Source: Paenibacillus sp. (GTDB lineage: Bacteria > Bacillota > Bacilli > Paenibacillales > YIM-B00363). Taken from it: a DNA stretch of 64,000 bases. The stretch covers positions 62,001 to 126,000 of the forward strand of contig NZ_DASQNA010000007.1 of assembly GCF_035645195.1 (NCBI RefSeq), read 5' to 3'. A model generated the notes under the pieces. It was not told the origin of the DNA. It worked only from the letters and a program-made list of their open reading frames with translations, and ran no database searches. This document shows positions 55,940-64,000 of this stretch, one piece after another; positions within the stretch are counted from its first letter, which is position 1; each line of letters opens with the position of its first letter. The translations under genes and the position numbers were made by a program.

Positions 55940-56992
55940 ATGAACGAAGGCTGGCTTCAATCCGTTCGCTGGAACGCGGACCATCTCGAACTGCTCGACC
56001 AACGGCTGCTCCCGGAGGAGGTTGTTTACCTTGACCTGACGACCTCCAAGGACGTATGGGACGCGATCAAAGAATTGAAAGTGCGCGGCGCGCCGGCCAT
56101 CGGCATCGCGGCCGCGTACGGGCTGTACCTCGGCGTCCGCGGCGTTGAAGGCGGCGTCCCGGAGCTGCTCGCCGCGGTGAAGCGCGAGCGCGATTATCTC
56201 GCGACGAGCCGCCCGACGGCCGTCAATTTGTTCTGGGCGCTCGACCGGCTCGTTCGCAAAGCTTCGGAGCTCTCGGAAGCCGGCGCGGACGCCGCGGCGA
56301 TCAAGGAAGGGCTCCTGCGCGAAGCGGTCGTCATCCAGTCGGAGGACGAGGAGACGAACCGCCGGATCGGGGAGCACGCGCTCTCGCTGCTGCAGGACGG
56401 CTTCGGCGTCCTGACGCACTGCAACGCCGGCGGTCTCGCCACGGCCCGCTACGGCACCGCGACGGCGCCGATGTACCTCGCGAAAGAGAAGGGCTGGAAC
56501 CTGAAGGTGTTCGCGGACGAGACGCGTCCGGTGCTGCAGGGCGCGCGCCTGACCGCGTTCGAGCTGATGCGCGCCGGCGTCGACGTGACGCTCATCACCG
56601 ACAACATGGCCGCCATGGTCATGTCCAAGGGCTGGATCCAAGCCGTCATCGTCGGCACCGACCGCGTCGCCGCCAACGGCGACGTCGCCAACAAGATCGG
56701 CACGTACGGGGTGGCGGTGCTCGCCAAAGCGCATAACATCCCGTTCTACGTCGCTTGTCCGATGTCGACGATCGATCTCGACACGCCGACGGGCGCCGAC
56801 ATTCCGATCGAGGAGCGGCACGAGGACGAAGTGACGATCGGCTTCGGCAAGCGGACCGCGCCGGTCGGCGTGAAAGTGTACAACCCGGCGTTCGACGTGA
56901 CGCCGGCGGAATACGTGACGGCGATCATTACGGAGAAGGGCATTGTCCAAGCGCCGTATGAAGAAAACCTCCGCAAATTGTTCGAGCAGTAA
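55940..56992 (+). CDS. mtnA: S-methyl-5-thioribose-1-phosphate isomerase
   Basis: The 350-residue protein has the MtnA signature: [35 protein letters not shown] with the catalytic Cys, [20 protein letters not shown] with the catalytic Asp, and [18 protein letters not shown]. It isomerises methylthioribose 1-phosphate to methylthioribulose 1-phosphate, the step after MtnK. The other mtn genes are not in the window. A strong terminator follows. Confidence 0.94.
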   Translation: MNEGWLQSVRWNADHLELLDQRLLPEEVVYLDLTTSKDVWDAIKELKVRGAPAIGIAAAYGLYLGVRGVEGGVPELLAAVKRERDYLATSRPTAVNLFWALDRLVRKASELSEAGADAAAIKEGLLREAVVIQSEDEETNRRIGEHALSLLQDGFGVLTHCNAGGLATARYGTATAPMYLAKEKGWNLKVFADETRPVLQGARLTAFELMRAGVDVTLITDNMAAMVMSKGWIQAVIVGTDRVAANGDVANKIGTYGVAVLAKAHNIPFYVACPMSTIDLDTPTGADIPIEERHEDEVTIGFGKRTAPVGVKVYNPAFDVTPAEYVTAIITEKGIVQAPYEENLRKLFEQ

Positions 56993-57005
56993 GCTCATAG
57001 CACGC

Positions 57006-57045
57006 AAAGGCGACCCGCCGTCGATTCGACGCGGGTCGCCTTTTT
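57006..57045. terminator. Bidirectional terminator between mtnA and pstA
   Basis: AAAGGCGACCCGC pairs with GCGGGTCGCCTTT, with an inner GTCGA/TCGAC pairing. The plus strand continues TTTTTGG. It is also the only terminator downstream of pstA. Confidence 0.8.
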
Positions 57046-57060
57046 GGTTCGCTCGTATGT

Positions 57061-57942
57061 TTACCGTCCTCTGCGGCGCTCCGCGATCAACAGCGGCACC
57101 CGGAACAGCAGGTTGATGAGCAGCACGACGAACACGAGCACGGCCGCCGACTTCTCCGCGATTTGCTTCGCGTCCTCGACGATCGCCTCCGATTGGATGT
57201 ACCACAAGTGGACGGAGAGCGTCGCGCCCGGCGAAAACAAATTGAAGTCCCACATGGCGCCCGACGTGCTGACGCCCGCCGTCAGGATGATGACCGCCGA
57301 CTCTCCGTAAGCCCGTCCGGCCGTCAGACACATGCCCGTGACGATGCCGTTCATGGCGACGGGAATGACCGCGCCCAGAATCGTCTGAAACTTGTTCGCG
57401 CCGAGCGCGTACGAAGCCATACGTATCTCGGCCGGGACGCTGCGGATCGCCTCCTCCGTCGTCCGCACGAGCACGGGCAGGTTCAGGAAGGCGAGAGACA
57501 CCGCGCCGCCCAAAATCGTCAGCCCGATGCCGAAATACTCGACGAACAAGGCGAGACCGACGAGGCCGAAGACGATCGACGGAACGGACGCGAGACCTTC
57601 CACGCACGTGCGCACCATCGACGTGAAGCGGTTGTCCGGCGCGAACTCCGCCAAATAAATGCCGGCGCCGAGGCCGATCGGAATCGAAAAGACGAGCGAC
57701 AGGATGAGCACGTAGAACGAGTTGAACAGCACCGGTCCGATGCCGCCGCCCGCCATGATTTCGTCCGGGATCGTCACAAGGAACTCCCAAGTGACGGCCG
57801 GCAGCCCCTTGCGCAAAATCGTGAACAGCAGCCAGAAGATGAGCAGCACCGTCAGCAGGCCGACCGTCCACAGGACGGCCGTCGAACATTTGTCTACGAG
57901 CCGCGATACGCGGTTCGCGCGGAGCGCTACGGATTTACTCAT
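57061..57942 (-). CDS. pstA: Phosphate ABC transporter permease PstA
   Basis: The 293-residue permease has six helices and the transporter-loop motif AGRAYGESAVIILTAG plus IPIGLGAGIYLAEFAPDNRF. With PstC it forms the membrane channel for phosphate uptake. Its start overlaps the pstC stop by 8 bases. No pstB or phoU follows; the next feature is a terminator and the convergent mtnA. Confidence 0.93.
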   Translation of the reverse strand: MSKSVALRANRVSRLVDKCSTAVLWTVGLLTVLLIFWLLFTILRKGLPAVTWEFLVTIPDEIMAGGGIGPVLFNSFYVLILSLVFSIPIGLGAGIYLAEFAPDNRFTSMVRTCVEGLASVPSIVFGLVGLALFVEYFGIGLTILGGAVSLAFLNLPVLVRTTEEAIRSVPAEIRMASYALGANKFQTILGAVIPVAMNGIVTGMCLTAGRAYGESAVIILTAGVSTSGAMWDFNLFSPGATLSVHLWYIQSEAIVEDAKQIAEKSAAVLVFVVLLINLLFRVPLLIAERRRGR

Positions 57943-58894
57943 GCGCCATGTCTCCTTTCCGCTGCAGCAAACGGATGATCAAGATGAGCAGCAGGGAGAT
58001 GGCGAGCAGGAGGAACGCCATCAGGTACAGGGAGTAGCTCCACGTCGAATCGAACGGCACGTTGAGCACTTGGCCGACGATCGTCGTCGTCAGCACCGAC
58101 GTCGGATACAAGAGACCCTCCGGCAGCTGCGCGGCGTTGCCGATGACCATGACGACCGCCATCGTCTCGCCGATCGCGCGCGCCATGCCGAGGATCACGG
58201 CGGCGATAATGCCCCGCTTCGCCGCGGGAAGGACGACGCGGGCGATGACCTGGAACCGCGTCGAGCCGAGCGCGTACGCGGCGTCGCGGTATTTCCGCGG
58301 CACGGAGCTGATCGCGTCGTCGCTGATGCGGCTGATCGTCGGAAGAATCATGAACGTCAGGACGATGGCCGCCGCGAGCAAGCCGTCGCCGAGCCCCGAC
58401 CCCGACCATTCCCGCAGCAGCGGGATAAGCACCGTCAAGCCGATGTACCCGTACACGACGGAGGGGATGCCGACGAGCAAATCCATCACGGGGCGCAGGA
58501 AGCCGCGCAGCCAGTTCGGCGCGATTTCCGCGAGAAACACCGCGATGCAAATCGACAGCGGCGTCGCCATAAGCAGCGTCAGCGCCGTCAGCGCGAACGT
58601 GCCGATGATGAATACGGCGGCGCCGTATTGGCCGTTCTCGGGCGCCCAATCGAGCGAGAAGAAAAATTCCGCGACTCCCGCCTCTTGGAACGTCAGCAGG
58701 CCGGTCCGCCCGACGAAGACGATGACGCCGAACAGCACGAGGCAGACGAACGCCGCGCTCGCGAGACAAAACCACCGGAACATCCGGTTCGCAAGGCGCA
58801 TGCGAACCCAGCGGTCGAACCGCCACGGGCCGCCGTTCGTCGCGACGAGGCCCCGGGGAGCGGAGGGAGCCGCCAATTCTGTGCGATGATCCAT
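57935..58894 (-). CDS. pstC: Phosphate ABC transporter permease PstC
   Basis: The 319-residue permease has six helices after a cytoplasmic N-terminal segment of about 45 residues, the loop motif GMARAIGETMAVVMVIGNAA, and VGIPSVVYGYIGLTVLIPLL. The start MDHRTE is set by GGAGG upstream; the longer frame overlaps the terminator-like hairpin between pstS and pstC. Confidence 0.92.
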   Translation of the reverse strand: MDHRTELAAPSAPRGLVATNGGPWRFDRWVRMRLANRMFRWFCLASAAFVCLVLFGVIVFVGRTGLLTFQEAGVAEFFFSLDWAPENGQYGAAVFIIGTFALTALTLLMATPLSICIAVFLAEIAPNWLRGFLRPVMDLLVGIPSVVYGYIGLTVLIPLLREWSGSGLGDGLLAAAIVLTFMILPTISRISDDAISSVPRKYRDAAYALGSTRFQVIARVVLPAAKRGIIAAVILGMARAIGETMAVVMVIGNAAQLPEGLLYPTSVLTTTIVGQVLNVPFDSTWSYSLYLMAFLLLAISLLLILIIRLLQRKGDMAHE

Positions 58895-58930
58895 ACTTTC
58901 ATCCTCCACAAGGATCGATAAGAAAACGGT

Positions 58931-58979
58931 AAAAACCCAACCCGCTACGTCCATCTGCTGACCGACGTAACGGGCTGGG
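58931..58979 (-). terminator. Terminator-like hairpin between pstS and pstC
   Basis: On the minus strand CCCAGCCCGTTACGTC pairs with GACGTAGCGGGTTGGG (16-bp stem, two mismatches) and is followed by TTTTTACC. It should end most transcripts after pstS while allowing some read-through to pstC-pstA. Confidence 0.75.
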
Positions 58980-59006
58980 CCGGGGATTCGTATCCGTCGC
59001 GACCGC

Positions 59007-59858
59007 TTATTTCATTGCGGAGATCGGGATAAACTTCAGCTTTTTCAGCGAGCCGTTCTGGAACTTCGCGCTCTGAACGTACTTGATGAATTCCTTCGTC
59101 GCGCCCGTCGGCTGGCCGTCCGTCATGTAATAGCCGTAGCCCCAAACTTTGTATTTGCCGTTGATGACGTTGTCTACCGTCGCTTCGACGCCGTCGATGC
59201 TGACCGCTTTAATGTCGCCTTTCACGTACACGAGGTCGACGTAGCCGATCGCGTTTTTGTTCGAGCCGACGCTCGTCGTCATTTCGCCGCTCGAGCCCGT
59301 TTCTTTGTAGTTGCTGCCCTTCGACATGAATTCCACGCCTTGCAGCGCCTTGTCTTGGAAGTTGACGCGCGTGCCGGAACCGAACTTCCGGTTGACGACG
59401 ACGATCTCCGCATTGCTGCCGCCGACGTCTTTCCAGTTCGTGATTTTGCCGGAGAAGATGTCCTGCAGCTGCTTCGTCGTCAAGTCTTTCACCGGATTGT
59501 CCTTGTGCACGATCGCGGCGAACGGAATGACGGCGACTTTGTGCGCGACTTGACCTTCGAACTTCTTAAAGCCCGGGACGTCGACCGACGCGTCCCAGTC
59601 GCAAGCGCCGATGTCGGCGATGCCTTTGCGCACGCCTTGCGGGCCCGTGATCGAGCCTGCGCCGGACGCCGAAATTTTCACCTTCGGGTGCAGCGCTTTG
59701 AATTCCTTCGCGGCTTGCAGCGTCAGCGGCAGCAGCGCCGTCGAGCCGTTGATGACGATACTTCCGGACAGCTTGCTTTGCGCGGCCGAAGCGAGCGATA
59801 CGTTGACCAGCAGCGCGATCGCGGCCAGCATCAAAAATGCGATGCGAAATTTCTTCAT
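59007..59858 (-). CDS. pstS: Phosphate-binding protein PstS, signal peptide without lipobox
   Basis: The 283-residue protein has a signal peptide (MKKFRIAFLMLAAIALLVNV, cleavage near SLASAAQS) and a phosphate-binding fold with VINGSTALLPLTLQAAKEF, GSITGPQGVRKGIADIGACD and FGSGTRVNFQDK. There is no lipobox cysteine, unlike the usual lipoprotein PstS of Gram-positives. It lies 40 bases after the propeller gene, with AAAGGAG before the ATG, and delivers phosphate to PstCA. Confidence 0.9.
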   Translation of the reverse strand: MKKFRIAFLMLAAIALLVNVSLASAAQSKLSGSIVINGSTALLPLTLQAAKEFKALHPKVKISASGAGSITGPQGVRKGIADIGACDWDASVDVPGFKKFEGQVAHKVAVIPFAAIVHKDNPVKDLTTKQLQDIFSGKITNWKDVGGSNAEIVVVNRKFGSGTRVNFQDKALQGVEFMSKGSNYKETGSSGEMTTSVGSNKNAIGYVDLVYVKGDIKAVSIDGVEATVDNVINGKYKVWGYGYYMTDGQPTGATKEFIKYVQSAKFQNGSLKKLKFIPISAMK

Positions 59859-59898
59859 GGTTCCGACTTCTCCTTTATCTTACGATTGGTGGAATCTC

Positions 59899-61005
59899 TT
59901 AAAATACCGGGACGAGCGCGCCGTCGCGCACGAACTGGAGCGTTTCCTGCTCGCCGTCCAGCGTCGTCGCGATGACGCTGCCGTTCGGCGAAACGACGAT
60001 GTCGAGCACGACCGCGTCGGTGGACAGCAGGACGTTCTTCTTGTTCGAAGCGATCTCCACTTGGTACAGCACCGTTTTGCCGCTTTGCGTCGTGCCGAGC
60101 ACGTAAGCGAAGCCGCCGGCGGTTTCGACCTGCTGCACGTCGAGGAACGAAAGCATCGTTTTCGCGCTGTTGTTGAACAAGTTTACCTTCTTCAACCGGG
60201 AAGACGAGGCTTCGCTCTGCGTGTCGCTGCTGACGAATACAGCGTAGTCCGTGCCGAAGAAGTTCAACGACGTTTTGTTCGCTTCGTCTTGGACCGCGAC
60301 GTACGGACCCGGTTTCGCCATGCCTTTGTTAAAGAAATGAATCTGCGTGTCCGCGGCGGAGACGTCGATTTCGAGCGCATCGGCTTCGACCGGCTTGCTG
60401 CTGTCGACCGTCGTTTTGCCGACTTTCTCGACCGCGTAGACGAAGCGCTTGCCGTCTTCGCTCACGCGAAGGTCCATCTTGTTTTCCACTTTGTCGTCGA
60501 TGATTTTGGCGATCTTCTTCGTTTCGAGATCCAGCTCGGAGACGATCGCCGCCTTGCTGCCCTCGATGTAATACAGCTTTTTGCCGTCGCTCGAAAATTG
60601 GAGCTCGAACTTCTCGGCTTCGTTCGTGCTGATCGCCTCTTGCGTCTTCTCGGCAAGATTGACGAGGTACACATGGCCGACGTCCGACGCGTAAGCGCCC
60701 CATTTGCCGTCCGGCGATACCGCGAGACCGGAGACGCCCTCGATGATCGGTTCCGCCTTGCTCGTAGCGGCGTTCACCAGGTAGTCCGTCGCCTCGGTTT
60801 CCCCGAAGACGGTCACGAGGAAGCTGGAGTCCGAAATCCAGCGCGGGCTCGTGGCGCCTGCCAGCTCCGAAGCGGATACGGCCGCGATCTTTACGCTGCC
60901 GGCGGCCGATACAACCGGGGAAGCAGGAGCGGCTGCCGCCATCGAGCCTGCGGCTAATGCGGAAATCAGTAGTGCGGAGGTTGAAACTTGGAGGATGCGT
61001 TTCAT
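59899..61005 (-). CDS. Secreted beta-propeller (TolB/WD-like) protein in the pst operon
   Basis: The 368-residue protein starts MKRILQVSTSALLISALAAG with a cleavable signal peptide ending in an Ala-rich AxA region. The rest is made of propeller-like blades: SGLAVSPDGKWGAYASD, LQFSSDGKKLYYIEGSKAAI, LRVSEDGKRFVYAVE and VSPNGSVIATTLDGEQETLQ. No catalytic motif or lipobox was found. It is the first gene of the operon with pstS and lies behind two PhoP boxes, so it should be phosphate-regulated; its role is unknown. The start was set by AAAGGTGA. Confidence 0.78.
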   Translation of the reverse strand: MKRILQVSTSALLISALAAGSMAAAAPASPVVSAAGSVKIAAVSASELAGATSPRWISDSSFLVTVFGETEATDYLVNAATSKAEPIIEGVSGLAVSPDGKWGAYASDVGHVYLVNLAEKTQEAISTNEAEKFELQFSSDGKKLYYIEGSKAAIVSELDLETKKIAKIIDDKVENKMDLRVSEDGKRFVYAVEKVGKTTVDSSKPVEADALEIDVSAADTQIHFFNKGMAKPGPYVAVQDEANKTSLNFFGTDYAVFVSSDTQSEASSSRLKKVNLFNNSAKTMLSFLDVQQVETAGGFAYVLGTTQSGKTVLYQVEIASNKKNVLLSTDAVVLDIVVSPNGSVIATTLDGEQETLQFVRDGALVPVF

Positions 61006-61349
61006 GCACCGTTCACCTTTCCCTTTGGGATATGGATTGTTCCTATCTAAAGAGAAAGTATAGGGCGGATGTGTTATACGAAGATTAAGCGGCGAGCGGA
61101 GAAGAGGGGGTTTGATGTAAATATTATGTAAATGCTTTATGCATTCGAATTCGGGAGGCTTGTCCAAAACCGCAGCATATGATGGAGCGAGTTCGCCGCA
61201 TCGATGCAGGAATATGCATGTTTATTCGGAAAATTTGAATATCATTGTTATCGGATTGTAAAATTTAACTAATTAATTTACAAATAATACATATTTTCTT
61301 CGCGGAAAAGGTGCGCCGACGCAGCATTTCTCCCGCCGGCGCCGCTCGT
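61006..61349. other. AT-rich intergenic region upstream of the propeller-pst operon
   Basis: This 344-bp stretch is noticeably more AT-rich than the rest of the window and holds no gene. It contains the PhoP boxes and a TATACT hexamer (reverse of 61057-61062). The part from 61200 to 61300, near the end of the DUF1805 gene, is the most AT-rich, without a clear hairpin. Confidence 0.5.
61116..61132 (-). promoter_or_regulatory. PhoP-box pair upstream of the propeller-pst operon
   Basis: On the minus strand TTTACA-ATAAT-type spacing: TTTACA at 61127-61132 and TTTACA at 61116-61121, exactly 11 bases apart. This is the direct-repeat form of the Bacillus PhoP box. Candidate -10 hexamers downstream are TATAAC (61073-61078) and TATACT (61057-61062). 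Confidence 0.6.
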
Positions 61350-61652
61350 TCACATCATTTTCAGCAGCGCGTCCGACCCTTTCATTCCGACCGTCACGCC
61401 GAGCCGCTCCGCTTCGATCGTCACCGATTCGAGCGGCGCCGCCAGCAGCTCCTCGAGCGTTTTGACGCCGACCGCCCGTCCCGCGACGATGCCTCGGTCC
61501 TTCAGCTTCTCGTTCAGCAGCGCGACATCCAGCGCGCCGCACATGATATATCCTTTCTCCGTCGAGACGACGACGAGCGTCGTTTTCGGCAGTTTCACCT
61601 CGATTCCGATCAACGTATGTTCACCGACGTGCAAGGGCGTCATTCGCATCAT
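61350..61652 (-). CDS. DUF1805 (YunC-type) protein
   Basis: The 100-residue protein contains IGIEVKLPKTTLVVVSTEKG, YIMCGALDVALLNEKLKDRG and ERLGVTVGMKGSDALLKMM, the DUF1805 pattern of B. subtilis YunC. Structure-known members are small alpha/beta proteins of unknown function. In B. subtilis it adjoins yunD; here the yunD-like gene is about 19 kb away. The start was chosen by GGAGG eight bases upstream. Confidence 0.85.
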   Translation of the reverse strand: MMRMTPLHVGEHTLIGIEVKLPKTTLVVVSTEKGYIMCGALDVALLNEKLKDRGIVAGRAVGVKTLEELLAAPLESVTIEAERLGVTVGMKGSDALLKMM

Positions 61653-61748
61653 CGCCATCGCCTCCCATAAATCGACTTTGCTTTATCCTATGGCGCGATT
61701 CGATTTCGGGTGACGCTCGGGCGCGAATCGGGCGCCGGCGCGCGAACG

Positions 61749-61780
61749 CAAAACAACCGACGGACATCTCCGTCGGTTGT
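61749..61780 (-). terminator. Intrinsic terminator of the GGDEF/EAL gene
   Basis: ACAACCGACGGA-CATC-TCCGTCGGTTGT is a perfect 12-bp stem; the minus strand continues TTTGCG. Confidence 0.75.
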
Positions 61781-61794
61781 GGGATCCCGGCGCT

Positions 61795-63711
61795 TCAGGC
61801 CGGCTTTCCGTCTCTCGTTTCCTCCTCCGCTCGGCGCGCCGCCCAGCTGCGGAGCCGTTCCCGCATTTGATCGGGGGAGAGGGGCGGGCTGTACAAATAG
61901 CCCTGCATTTCGTCGCAGCCGTATGTACGCAAGTAAGCGAGCTGCTCCTCGGTTTCGACGCCTTCCGCGATGACGGTTTGATTCAAGTGATGCGCCATCG
62001 TGATGATCGTCCGCACGATCGCCGCGTCGTTCGGATCGTCCATAATGTCGCGGACGAACGACCGGTCGATCTTCAGCTTGTCCACGGGGAAGTTTTTCAA
62101 ATAATTCAGCGAGCTGTAACCCGTGCCGAAATCGTCGATCGACACGCGCAGGCCGAGCTCCTTCAGCCGCATCAGCGCGGCCGTCGCGAATTCGACGTCC
62201 ATCGTCATGCTCTCGGTGATTTCCAGATCGAGGTACGACGGATCCAAATCGGTTTCGGTCAGAATGGAGGAGACGCGCTCGATCAAATTCGGCTGAAGGA
62301 ATTGCCGCACGGACAAGTTGACGGAGACCGGAATCGCCGGAAGCCCTTCCCGCTGCCACGCGCGGTTTTGCCGGCACGCCTCGCGGATGACCCACTCGCT
62401 CATCGGCACGATCAGGCCGGTCTCCTCCGCGATCGGAATGAAATCCCCGGGGGAGACGAGACCGCGCTCCGGATGGAGCCAGCGGATCAGCGCTTCCGTG
62501 CCGACGATTTCGCCTGTGTAAATGTTATATTGCGGCTGGTACACGAGCCGGAATTCGCCCTCTTGAATCGCTTTGCGAAGATCGTTCTCGAGGGTGAATT
62601 TCAGCAAATACAGCTCGTCCATTTCCGGCGTGAACACCTCGAAGCTGCTTTTCCCTTTTTCCTTCGCTTTGGAGAGCGCCACGCCCGCATTTTTGAGCAG
62701 CGCCGTCTCTTCCGTACCCGTGCTTCCCGCCGCGATGCCCATGCTCGTCGTAATATGCAAGGTATACTCCTGAATGGAGAACGGCTCTTCCAGCTCCTGA
62801 TTGATGCGGCTCGCCAGCTCGGTCGGCGGGATCGAGCCTTCGACGTCCCGGAACAGAATGCCGAATTCGTCCCCTTCCATGCGGGCGGCGATCCCGAAGT
62901 CGGATACGCTCCGGTGAAGCCGATCCGCCAACTGCAGCAGTAGCATGTCCCCGATGTCTTGACCGAGCGAGCCGTTGACCACCTTAAAGCGATCCACGTT
63001 CAGCAGCGCGACGTAAATCCGCGTCCGCTCTCCGGCCGACAGCAAATATTCCGCCACCAAATCGCGGAACAGCCGCCGGTTCGGCAGGCCGGTCAAGTCG
63101 TCGTAATACGCCATGTGCTTGATCCGCTCTTCGGTTTGCCGTTTCTTCGTAATATCCTCGTAGATCGCGATAATGCCCGTAACGTGCTCCTGCTCGTCCT
63201 TCACCGGCAGCGTCGTCACCTGAATGTCGGCGGGGTACCCGCTCTGCAGCAAGATGACCGAGTGGAACGTCTGCACCCGACCCTCCAGCGTTTGGCGGAA
63301 CCGATCCATCGTCTCGTTCAGATGATTGACGTGGATGAACTCGGTGAACGATTTGCCCAAGATATCCTCGGACCGGTACCCGGTTATGCTGCGCGACGCC
63401 GGATTCGTCCGGACGAACGCTCCCGTACGATCCAGCAGCGTGATGGCGACCGGGATCGAATCGAACAGCGAGGTGAACACTTCGTCTTTGCGCTGCAGCT
63501 TCCGCACCGTCGAATGCTCGGCGGCCGCCACTGCCTTATACCGCTTAATCAAAAACAGCGCTTGCGCGGCCATGCCGGCCGCCGATACGCCGGCGAACGC
63601 CCAATCGGCGCCCGCAACGTCGCCGAACGCCAGCCATCCCAAGAAAACAGCGAACTGAACCGCAAGTACGATCAACGGCAAAAATGGATTGAAACTTCGA
63701 GGCATTTGCAT
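61795..63711 (-). CDS. PAS-GGDEF-EAL protein, likely c-di-GMP phosphodiesterase
   Basis: The 638-residue protein has two N-terminal helices (about 9-28 and 36-55), a PAS domain (about 72-195), a GGDEF-like domain and an EAL domain. The GGDEF site reads RMEGDEFGILF, so the first glycine is Glu and the cyclase is probably inactive. The EAL part is complete: GTEALIRWLHPERG, NLSVRQF, EITESMTM, SIDDFGTGYSSLNYLKN and AEGVETEEQ. It should degrade cyclic di-GMP, perhaps controlled by GTP at the GGDEF-like domain. The start has AAAGGACC upstream. Confidence 0.9.
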   Translation of the reverse strand: MQMPRSFNPFLPLIVLAVQFAVFLGWLAFGDVAGADWAFAGVSAAGMAAQALFLIKRYKAVAAAEHSTVRKLQRKDEVFTSLFDSIPVAITLLDRTGAFVRTNPASRSITGYRSEDILGKSFTEFIHVNHLNETMDRFRQTLEGRVQTFHSVILLQSGYPADIQVTTLPVKDEQEHVTGIIAIYEDITKKRQTEERIKHMAYYDDLTGLPNRRLFRDLVAEYLLSAGERTRIYVALLNVDRFKVVNGSLGQDIGDMLLLQLADRLHRSVSDFGIAARMEGDEFGILFRDVEGSIPPTELASRINQELEEPFSIQEYTLHITTSMGIAAGSTGTEETALLKNAGVALSKAKEKGKSSFEVFTPEMDELYLLKFTLENDLRKAIQEGEFRLVYQPQYNIYTGEIVGTEALIRWLHPERGLVSPGDFIPIAEETGLIVPMSEWVIREACRQNRAWQREGLPAIPVSVNLSVRQFLQPNLIERVSSILTETDLDPSYLDLEITESMTMDVEFATAALMRLKELGLRVSIDDFGTGYSSLNYLKNFPVDKLKIDRSFVRDIMDDPNDAAIVRTIITMAHHLNQTVIAEGVETEEQLAYLRTYGCDEMQGYLYSPPLSPDQMRERLRSWAARRAEEETRDGKPA

Positions 63712-63817
63712 GGTTGAGGTCCTTTCGCGTGAGCTGGTTCGGATGGCGTACGGACCGCGTACGGCGGCAACGAGTCCGCCCACCCGCATAGCTGTTTCAA
63801 ACGATGTATAGCCGTTG

Positions 63818-64000
63818 CTATTGCCTCTTGCCCGGACGGACGGCCGATATCGCCAGCAGCGCCCACCCCGCCAAAAACGCGAGTCCCCCGAGCGGCGTAA
63901 TCGCCCCGAGCCACGTCATGCCCGTCACGCTCAACACATAGAGGCTGCCCGAGAACAGTACCGTCCCCGCCGCGAACAGCCGGCCCGTCCAAGACGTCAG
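63818..64000 (-). CDS. DUF423-family membrane protein, C-terminal part (5' end outside window)
   Basis: Sixty residues are visible up to a TAG stop. The segment [20 protein letters not shown] followed by [21 protein letters not shown] is the C-terminal half of DUF423 (YwdK-like) proteins, with two membrane helices. Function unknown. Confidence 0.8.
   Translation of the reverse strand: MTSWTGRLFAAGTVLFSGSLYVLSVTGMTWLGAITPLGGLAFLAGWALLAISAVRPGKRQ

Overview
The window is a chromosomal segment of a high-GC (about 60 % or more by eye), spore-forming Firmicute, most likely a Paenibacillaceae member (Paenibacillus/Cohnella type). The evidence is the sporulation genes (sda, ytrH, ytrI, ytvI-like, five YheC/YheD-type coat ATP-grasp genes), the SufCDSUB operon order, strong AGGAGG ribosome sites, and long stretches of Bacillus-like order. 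Taxon is an inference; no rRNA or tRNA gene was seen.

Layout. (1) 1-12 kb, mostly minus strand: a diguanylate cyclase, sda, phoP, phoR, a class I fumarase, yfbR, a small membrane protein, a PNPOx-like protein, then mdh-icd-citZ. This is the Bacillus citZ-icd-mdh-phoPR neighbourhood with insertions and with phoR placed before phoP. (2) 12-17 kb: polyphosphate metabolism (ppx plus, ppk minus), a VOC gene with a symmetric operator-like site, and two adjacent 51-bp-period tandem arrays. (3) 17-30 kb: fxsA, ybgC-type thioesterase, pyk, accA, accD, a small ORF, a repeat-rich spacer, a pgpA-like gene, dnaE, then divergent ytrH-ytrI-ytpI and convergent ytoI. pfkA (expected between accA and pyk) and nrnA (expected between ytrI and ytpI) are not there. 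(4) 30-37 kb: a third 51-bp-period array followed by an operon of five tandem ATP-grasp (YheC/D) genes. (5) 37-47.7 kb: HAD phosphatase, YtvI-like permease, radical SAM YfkAB, HD-GYP protein, YunD-like phosphoesterase, moaE, an NlpC/P60 lipoprotein, several small membrane proteins (one holin-like), and a lower-GC pair of membrane-protein genes. (6) 47.8-53.1 kb: sufCDSUB, driven by a promoter that sits inside PerR/Fur-type palindromes. (7) 53-57 kb: DUF1802, a 56-aa ORF, dps, and the methionine-salvage pair mtnK-mtnA. (8) 57-64 kb: a secreted beta-propeller gene plus pstS-pstC-pstA (no pstB), DUF1805/YunC, a GGDEF/EAL protein and the end of a DUF423 gene.

How it fits together. Phosphate is the recurring theme: PhoR/PhoP, the pst operon, ppk, ppx and a 5'-nucleotidase-like enzyme share the window, and 11-bp-spaced PhoP-box direct repeats precede both ppk and the propeller-pst operon. 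A second theme is central carbon metabolism (pyk, acc, citZ, icd, mdh, fum), with a CcpC-type dyad upstream of citZ. A third is sporulation, with candidate SigE (ytrH) and SigK (yhe operon) promoters.

The least explained structures are the three tandem arrays. All have exactly 51-bp periods, and two share a 20-nt core (17/20) in opposite orientations. Coordinates of starts were adjusted to ribosome sites where the longest frame was clearly too long.
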